From positions 2,263,501 to 2,327,500 of the forward strand of contig NZ_CP014544.1 in the NCBI RefSeq assembly GCF_001586255.1: 64,000 nucleotides of DNA. The letters are read 5' to 3'. A program made the position numbers and the translations under genes. The notes beneath the pieces are model-generated. The model was not told the origin of the DNA and did no database searches. It worked only from the letters and a program-made list of their open reading frames with translations. This DNA comes from Zhongshania aliphaticivorans (GTDB lineage Bacteria; Pseudomonadota; Gammaproteobacteria; Pseudomonadales; Spongiibacteraceae). Of this stretch, positions 58,770 to 64,000 are shown in pieces (position 1 is the stretch's first letter; every line of letters begins with the position of its first letter).

Positions 58770-58779
58770 GGGCTACTAC

Positions 58780-59718
58780 TTATGCTGCACTTGAAATAAC
58801 AGGATCTTGCTCGGCGGTGTCTTCACCACCAAAGGCGTCTAATACCGCCGGAATGAATTTAGCAAATTCGCCGGTCATGATGTTGAAATCCACATCGAAC
58901 TGTTCGGCGGCGCTATCGGCATTGGTTTCGCCTATTTTTTCTTGGACAAGGTCGCCAAAGCTCAAACGTTTGATCGTCAACTGGTCGTCAACAATAAAAT
59001 CGATATCCCCTACCCAATGCAATGCCAATTTATTAACAAACATACCCGCTTGAATGTGATTATTAATCTCGGTGGAGCAAAGGTTTTGATTTTTGCAACG
59101 AATCACTGCGCTGTCGTCGGCCTTGTCGCGTAATTCACATTCGCCACCCAGCTCAAAGCCCTTGGGTGCGCTGCCATTGGTCAACCACTCGGTCATGGCG
59201 TGCTGAGCAACATTTTTTGCCTTAATCGGAATAACCGGCAGGCTGCCCAGCGATTCGCGCAATAAAACCATTAACTCTTCAGCCTTATTGTGCGAGCCCG
59301 CATCCACAATCAACAAACCCTCTTGGGGCGCAATATAGGCAAACACACGATTCGAGCGTGTAAATGCGCGGGGCAGCAGAGAAAAAATAATTTCTTCTTT
59401 TAGGTCTGTGCGTTCTTTGCGTCCGGGCCTGCGGTCTTCCTGAGATTTAATTTCTTCTAGCTTGTCAGCCAACACTTCATTAATGACCGCCGCGGGGAGA
59501 ATTTTTTCCTGCTTTTTGGCGCAGACCATAATATAGCCGTTGGCACTGTGCACATATTGGCTACCCTGACTGCCCAGCGGCATGGTCCAGCCGTAACTAG
59601 AAGGATCTTGACTATTACAGGGTGAAAAGGCCATTTCGCCTAATTTTTGATCCACCTCATCTGCGGTGAGGGTAAATGGCTTGGTAAAACGGTATATAAG
59701 AAGATTTTTAAACCACAT
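58780..59718 (-). CDS. rdgC: Recombination-associated protein RdgC
   Basis: Nucleoid-associated ring protein that binds double-stranded DNA and limits RecA activity (312 residues). The family start MWFKNLLIYRFTKPF is present, as is the C-terminal region with TGEFAKFIPAVLDAFGGE. The ATG at 59718 gives the usual N-terminus; an ATG three codons upstream (59727) is less likely. Stand-alone gene. Confidence 0.95.
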   Translation of the reverse strand: MWFKNLLIYRFTKPFTLTADEVDQKLGEMAFSPCNSQDPSSYGWTMPLGSQGSQYVHSANGYIMVCAKKQEKILPAAVINEVLADKLEEIKSQEDRRPGRKERTDLKEEIIFSLLPRAFTRSNRVFAYIAPQEGLLIVDAGSHNKAEELMVLLRESLGSLPVIPIKAKNVAQHAMTEWLTNGSAPKGFELGGECELRDKADDSAVIRCKNQNLCSTEINNHIQAGMFVNKLALHWVGDIDFIVDDQLTIKRLSFGDLVQEKIGETNADSAAEQFDVDFNIMTGEFAKFIPAVLDAFGGEDTAEQDPVISSAA

Positions 59719-59838
59719 GTATCGCATTGCCTGTGTAACGATAAAAGAAAATGTTCGCCGTCATTGTAGTGCTTTATGACAAGGGAAAAACCAAGAACAC
59801 AAAATTAATGGCAAATTTATGCCCAGCACTGTCACCGG

Positions 59839-61476
59839 CTACTGCGCCGCGCTCGCCGCAAACTCCCCTGCCATCTTGGCGCAGGCGGATTTACTTAAAT
59901 AGCTTACGCAAACGGCGGCAAGGCGAGCATCAGGACGATTTTCGCACTGCCAAACATCATTATTGAAACTCTGACCATTCAGCTCACAGCGCCGCTCCGC
60001 CTCGTCAAGGAGGAGCTTTTGGCTTTGCGCCAACCACTTATCGATGTCTGCTTTCAATTTTAACTGCATTGACGCCGGCGTTTTCTCTTGGCCTCCAGCA
60101 CTATGGCGCTGCCACGTGATAATCCGCGCCCGACTTTGGCGCTGCCAGCTCTGCCATAACTCACTCAAACCTGGTACTTGGCCATCCTGGGCAATGGCCT
60201 TGTTTTCACTTAAATCTGCTAACAACGCCTCTTTTAGCGTCGCAAGCGCGTCTGCCGACAAAATACTGCTGCCCAAAACTGCCGAAAAATGCTTATTCAA
60301 GCGTGTCACTTGCCATTCATAGCGACCGTTGATGCGGTCATACAGCTCTGCGCTCGGGAGTATCTCAGCCTCAGCCCCCAACTCGCCAAAACGTATGTAT
60401 TTTGGCCCCTCATCATCAACCTGAATACCAATACCAATCGGTGTGCCAAGCAGATAACGCGCATAAAACCGCAGGTCGCCATAATGCAGCTGGCTTACAT
60501 CACCGTGCCGAAGCCACTGGCCTTCGTACAGAGCATCGACACTAATCTCAACTTGACTAACCTCGCCGTGGTGATACAGCGTAAAGCGGTGAAAGGCGCC
60601 ACTATTATCTAAGTCCGCGGCGGCAATCGCCAATACCGACGCCGGAAAATCCTCGCTCAAGGCATAAAACACCGCCTTATCACAATCGTAGGCATAGACG
60701 CTCAACAGCGCTTGCGGCGCAGTTAAATTAGGCATTATTTTGCAGTCACCCAAGATATCGACCTCGGTAAAACTACCCGGCTCGTAATAAAAATAATGAA
60801 CCGGCTCCCCTGCTATTTGAAAATTAAAATACTGGCGCTCAACAACATACTGCCTGCCCTCGCTGCTGGTCGTCGATATTTTCACTATGCCCCTAGGCAA
60901 TCCAGCTTGATAGCGAAGATCAACTTCAAACGGACCGGATAAAGGGCGACGAATCTTCACAAAAGCATGGCCTACCCCGGCTGGACTGATGTCTCGACGA
61001 TATTGGGTATAGGTGTTTTCGCCCGCCATCGTCATACGCTGCGGCGCCTGAAAGGGGTGAAGCTCGCCATAAGCGGCCGCCCACTGACTGTCCTCAGCGC
61101 TTGCCAATATACGCTGCTCGGCATCAAGTATGACGAAACCACCGGCAAATCTGAGCTCATTCTCTTCAGGGTCTAAACTAAAATCGCCCGTTAGTAGCAG
61201 CTGCAGCCGCCCTCCTTGGCCGTCTTGGTAGGACTGCCGGAGCTCGCCCCGCAGCGGAAAGCCCGCCTCGTTAAATTTCCCACTAAAAACTGTATTAAGC
61301 TTATCTCCGTAGGTCACCGTACCTTGCCTAAATAAGCCACCGCGATATTCACCACTAAAAACCGGTGAGGGCTGGCCTTCGGCACTAAAACGGCGCTGTT
61401 CGGCATGATGCGCGCAGCCACTTATACCAAACACGAGCAGACATCCCCATAGAATGCTGCTGAGTTGCTTAATCAT
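59839..61476 (-). CDS. Lipoprotein of unknown function, MORN-like start
   Basis: 545 residues. The signal peptide has a lipobox (GISGCAHH, Cys21), so it is a predicted lipoprotein. Residues about 35-110 contain loose MORN-like repeats (FSGEYRGGLFRQGTVTYGD, then FSGKFNEAGFPLRGELR). The central part is beta-rich and unknown, and the C-terminal part is helical and Cys-containing (CENRPDARLAAVCVSYLSKSACAKM). No enzymatic motif is recognised. It is separated from rdgC by 120 bp on the same strand and is divergent from the antiporter gene. Confidence 0.75.
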   Translation of the reverse strand: MIKQLSSILWGCLLVFGISGCAHHAEQRRFSAEGQPSPVFSGEYRGGLFRQGTVTYGDKLNTVFSGKFNEAGFPLRGELRQSYQDGQGGRLQLLLTGDFSLDPEENELRFAGGFVILDAEQRILASAEDSQWAAAYGELHPFQAPQRMTMAGENTYTQYRRDISPAGVGHAFVKIRRPLSGPFEVDLRYQAGLPRGIVKISTTSSEGRQYVVERQYFNFQIAGEPVHYFYYEPGSFTEVDILGDCKIMPNLTAPQALLSVYAYDCDKAVFYALSEDFPASVLAIAAADLDNSGAFHRFTLYHHGEVSQVEISVDALYEGQWLRHGDVSQLHYGDLRFYARYLLGTPIGIGIQVDDEGPKYIRFGELGAEAEILPSAELYDRINGRYEWQVTRLNKHFSAVLGSSILSADALATLKEALLADLSENKAIAQDGQVPGLSELWQSWQRQSRARIITWQRHSAGGQEKTPASMQLKLKADIDKWLAQSQKLLLDEAERRCELNGQSFNNDVWQCENRPDARLAAVCVSYLSKSACAKMAGEFAASAAQ

Positions 61477-61594
61477 TTACGTCCCCATCACCCAAAAGTG
61501 CGCCTGAATAGTCGGTTTTAGCGCTAAACCATCATAACTCAAGCAGTTTAATTTGATTTGACCCAGTTCCCAGCTTTACTTTACAGGGCTGACC

Positions 61595-63448
61595 ATGACA
61601 TCTTCAGCACCGCAAATTAACAAGGGAATTCATTTCACAATGACAACAGCCTTAGTCAGTATTTTAGTCGCCGGAATCATCTGTCAGTGGTTGGCTTGGC
61701 GCTTCCGCCTCCCCGCTATTGTGCTGCTCGCCGCCTGTGGCTTAGTACTTGGGCCGATTAGCGGCTGGATTCAACCCGCTGTCGACTTTGGCACCGGCCT
61801 CACCGCCGTTACCTCGCTGTTTGTCGCAATCATCCTCTTCGAGGGCGGACTTAATCTTCAGTTCCATGAATTACGTGAAACAGCACAGGTAACCCGGCGC
61901 TTAACCTCTATTGGCGTTATTTTAGCGTGGGCAATCGGTATCGCCATGGCCCACTGGGTCGGTGGCCTGAGTTGGGCGGTATCAGCCTTACTTGGCGCCA
62001 TATTGGTGGTCACCGGGCCAACGGTCATTATGCCCCTACTAAAACACGCCAAGCTCAACCGCCGCACGGCATCCTATTTGAAGTGGGAGGGCATTATCAA
62101 TGACCCCATTGGTGTGCTATTGGCGGTACTGGTTTACCAATACCTACTTTACTCAGGCGAAGGCCCTGCCCTGCAATCGATTCTCGCCAGCCTCGGCTTA
62201 GCCCTCGGAGTCTCAATCGTGCTCGGCGGTGGCGTTGCCTATAGCTTGGGCTACGCATTTCGCCAGGGCTGGATCCCTGAATACCTGAAAGCACCCTCGA
62301 TCATCGCTGCAGTGCTCGCGGTTTACGCCCTATCTGACCTCGCCCAACACGAATCAGGCTTACTGGCGACGACCTTAATGGGCGTGGTGATGGGCAATAT
62401 GCGCCTGCGCAGCTTAGATGAAATGCGCCGTTTTAAAGAATACATCACCATTATTTTGGTCTCATTTTTGTTCGTGGTGCTCACCGCCTCTCTCACCATG
62501 GACTCAATACGCGCCATTCACTGGCAACTCATTGCCATGGTGCTAGGCTTTGTTTTTGTGGTTCGCCCCCTCGCCGTATTTCTTGCCACCATCCGCACCG
62601 ACTGTAGCTGGCAGGATCGCGTGCTAATGGGGTGGATCGCCCCGCGCGGGGTTGTCGCCGCAGCGTCCGCTGGTGCTTTTGCCCCAGCACTCATTGATGC
62701 CGGATTCAGCGACGCCGAGTATCTGGTACCGGCGGTGTTTATGCTTATTTTCACCACTATCATCGCCCACGGCTTTTCCCTTGGCCCCCTCACCAAATTA
62801 TTAAAACTGGGATCGGCTGGCAAAGGCCGAATTCTCATCGTTGGCGCCTCACCGTGGACCGTTGAACTGGCTAGCGCCCTGAAAAAAATAAACCAAGATG
62901 TGGTTATTGCCGATACAGAATGGGGGCGACTGCAATCTGCCCGCCAACAGGGAATAGACACGTGGTTTGGCGAGGTGCTGTCTGACTTGGCCGAGGAAGC
63001 CATGGCCCTAGACAATATTTACACCGTGCTGGCCGCAACAGGCAACAACCATTACAACTCAATGGTATGTAACCACTTTGCGCCCCACCTTGGCCGCCAC
63101 CGCGTGTTTCAGCCCTACGACAGCGGCTATGAACGCCACAATCGCGTGGTGTCAGAAACTCGACGCGGCATTACCGCTTTCTCTGCCAATATTTCCTTTG
63201 CCGAGCTGTGGACCCGAATGATTCGTGGCTGGGGTATCCGCAAAACGATTATTACCGAGACTTACACCGAAAAAGACTTTTTGGCCAAGCTACCTGAAGA
63301 TGCCGTGCGGCTTGCCATTATCCCCGAAAGCGGCAAACTGGAATGGCTAAGCCAAAAACCCCGTAAACTACAGCCCGGTGATACGGTCATCAGTTTTGTA
63401 CCACCGGAGTCAAACGCCGAGGCCGTCGAGCCCGCCGTTTCGACCTAA
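61595..63448 (+). CDS. CPA1-family cation:proton antiporter with TrkA-N domain
   Basis: Inner-membrane Na+ or K+/H+ antiporter of 617 residues. About twelve membrane helices span residues 15-405, with the CPA1 landmarks FEGGLNLQFHEL and KWEGIINDPIGVLLAVLVY (Asn-Asp ion site). A cytosolic Rossmann TrkA-N (RCK) domain follows (GRILIVGASPWTVELASAL), then a small C-terminal RCK_C-like part. The ATG at 61595 has AGGG 6 bp upstream. The ion specificity cannot be read from sequence. Confidence 0.9.
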   Translation: MTSSAPQINKGIHFTMTTALVSILVAGIICQWLAWRFRLPAIVLLAACGLVLGPISGWIQPAVDFGTGLTAVTSLFVAIILFEGGLNLQFHELRETAQVTRRLTSIGVILAWAIGIAMAHWVGGLSWAVSALLGAILVVTGPTVIMPLLKHAKLNRRTASYLKWEGIINDPIGVLLAVLVYQYLLYSGEGPALQSILASLGLALGVSIVLGGGVAYSLGYAFRQGWIPEYLKAPSIIAAVLAVYALSDLAQHESGLLATTLMGVVMGNMRLRSLDEMRRFKEYITIILVSFLFVVLTASLTMDSIRAIHWQLIAMVLGFVFVVRPLAVFLATIRTDCSWQDRVLMGWIAPRGVVAAASAGAFAPALIDAGFSDAEYLVPAVFMLIFTTIIAHGFSLGPLTKLLKLGSAGKGRILIVGASPWTVELASALKKINQDVVIADTEWGRLQSARQQGIDTWFGEVLSDLAEEAMALDNIYTVLAATGNNHYNSMVCNHFAPHLGRHRVFQPYDSGYERHNRVVSETRRGITAFSANISFAELWTRMIRGWGIRKTIITETYTEKDFLAKLPEDAVRLAIIPESGKLEWLSQKPRKLQPGDTVISFVPPESNAEAVEPAVST

Positions 63449-63560
63449 GCTAATGACCTCAACCAGCTCCGTAACCTGGCTATTCAAGCGTTAAGTTCGC
63501 AGCGCACGCGCTGTGAGCTTGCCGCGACCAAAGACAGCTAGTATTTAGAAAGGAAGCCCT

Positions 63561-64000
63561 GTGTTTCTCGACCGGATTTCAAATAATCTTTTTAAACCCT
63601 TGGCATCAAAGAACGCTCGGCTCTACGGTATCGGGCTTCACGCCCTCTACAAACGACTAATTGAAAGCCAGGAAAGCGGAGACGAATGCACCCCCAAGGA
63701 AGCAAAAGACTTCATTCGGCGCGAACTATTTAATCAGTCGCAAACCATAGAATGGCAAGACGAAGATGAACTTATTGCCGATACCGACACAGATCTGGCC
63801 GGCCGAATTTACAATCGACTCAGAGATACCGACTGGCTAATAGAAATGGACGAAATCGGCTATCGCCGAATTACTTCCTTTCCGCCCGACGCTGCCCAAT
63901 TGCTCAATGCGCTGTCCAGCCTCGGCGAACAAGGCGAACTCGATCTCGGCAGCATCTGCTTAGGGGTTTATTCCAGCTTAAAGAATGTGCTGGAATCACC
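63561..64000 (+). CDS. Start of a DUF5716/JetA-family-like protein, cut by window
   Basis: The first 146 codons from a GTG at 63561 with AAGGA 6 bp upstream. It begins FLDRISNNLFKPLASKNARLYGIGLHALYKRL and continues with IYNRLRDTDWLIEMDEIGYRRI, a winged-helix pattern. I associate both with the DUF5716 family annotated as Wadjet JetA-family or MukF-like proteins. If correct, condensin-like partner genes should follow just beyond the window. Identification is from memory and the rest is unseen. Confidence 0.55.
   Translation, partial: MFLDRISNNLFKPLASKNARLYGIGLHALYKRLIESQESGDECTPKEAKDFIRRELFNQSQTIEWQDEDELIADTDTDLAGRIYNRLRDTDWLIEMDEIGYRRITSFPPDAAQLLNALSSLGEQGELDLGSICLGVYSSLKNVLES

Overview
The window looks like a stretch of chromosome from a marine-type gammaproteobacterium. 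I infer this from Pseudomonas-like core gene order (guaB-guaA opposite xseA; hom-thrC-recJ-prfB-lysS), the AcnB, RdgC, MiaE and LpxH set, and acyl-CoA degradation genes. The exact genus cannot be read from the sequence; a Spongiibacter/Zhongshania-like lineage is only a guess. No rRNA, tRNA or CRISPR array was seen.

Layout. 1-4140: cysS (cut by the window edge), glnS, ppiB, lpxH. 4141-9614: a nitrate-type ABC transporter (nrtABC) followed by a cytosolic nitrate sensor and an ANTAR antiterminator (nasS, nasT), behind a sigma-54 promoter and a structured leader. 9689-13878: miaE, a DUF1289 gene and acnB. 13911-14820: a lone AT-rich HEPN-like gene and a dispersed repeat. 14874-22806: tadA, a large MscK-type channel, oxyR and a secreted catalase-peroxidase KatG. 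35679-40883: guaA, guaB, xseA and a TetR regulator. 41021-45015: a FadL-type porin and an intact IS21-family element. 45069-53365: a Crp/Fnr regulator, lysS, prfB (with its programmed frameshift), recJ, thrC and hom. 53571-58517: a five-gene acyl-CoA degradation operon. 58780-64000: rdgC, a lipoprotein of unknown function, a CPA1 antiporter, and the start of a gene that resembles the DUF5716/JetA family.

The most notable part is 22833-35696, a defence island at the 3' end of guaA. Both edges encode the last residues of GuaA (TIEWE-stop), as expected for insertion at the guaA hotspot, but no integrase remains. All genes face the same way as guaA: an AAA/DUF4143 ATPase, an unknown protein, then a type I Wadjet (condensin-like anti-plasmid) operon jetA-jetB-jetC-jetD. 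A tnpA-only Tn3-family element of 3,227 bp, with 39-bp perfect ends and a GAATA target duplication, sits exactly between jetA and jetB. It replaced the last 14 residues of JetA with 14 residues read from the transposon end, left jetB's start and ribosome site untouched, and placed tnpA between the jetA and jetBCD parts of the operon.

Two families of intergenic inverted repeats recur between housekeeping genes.
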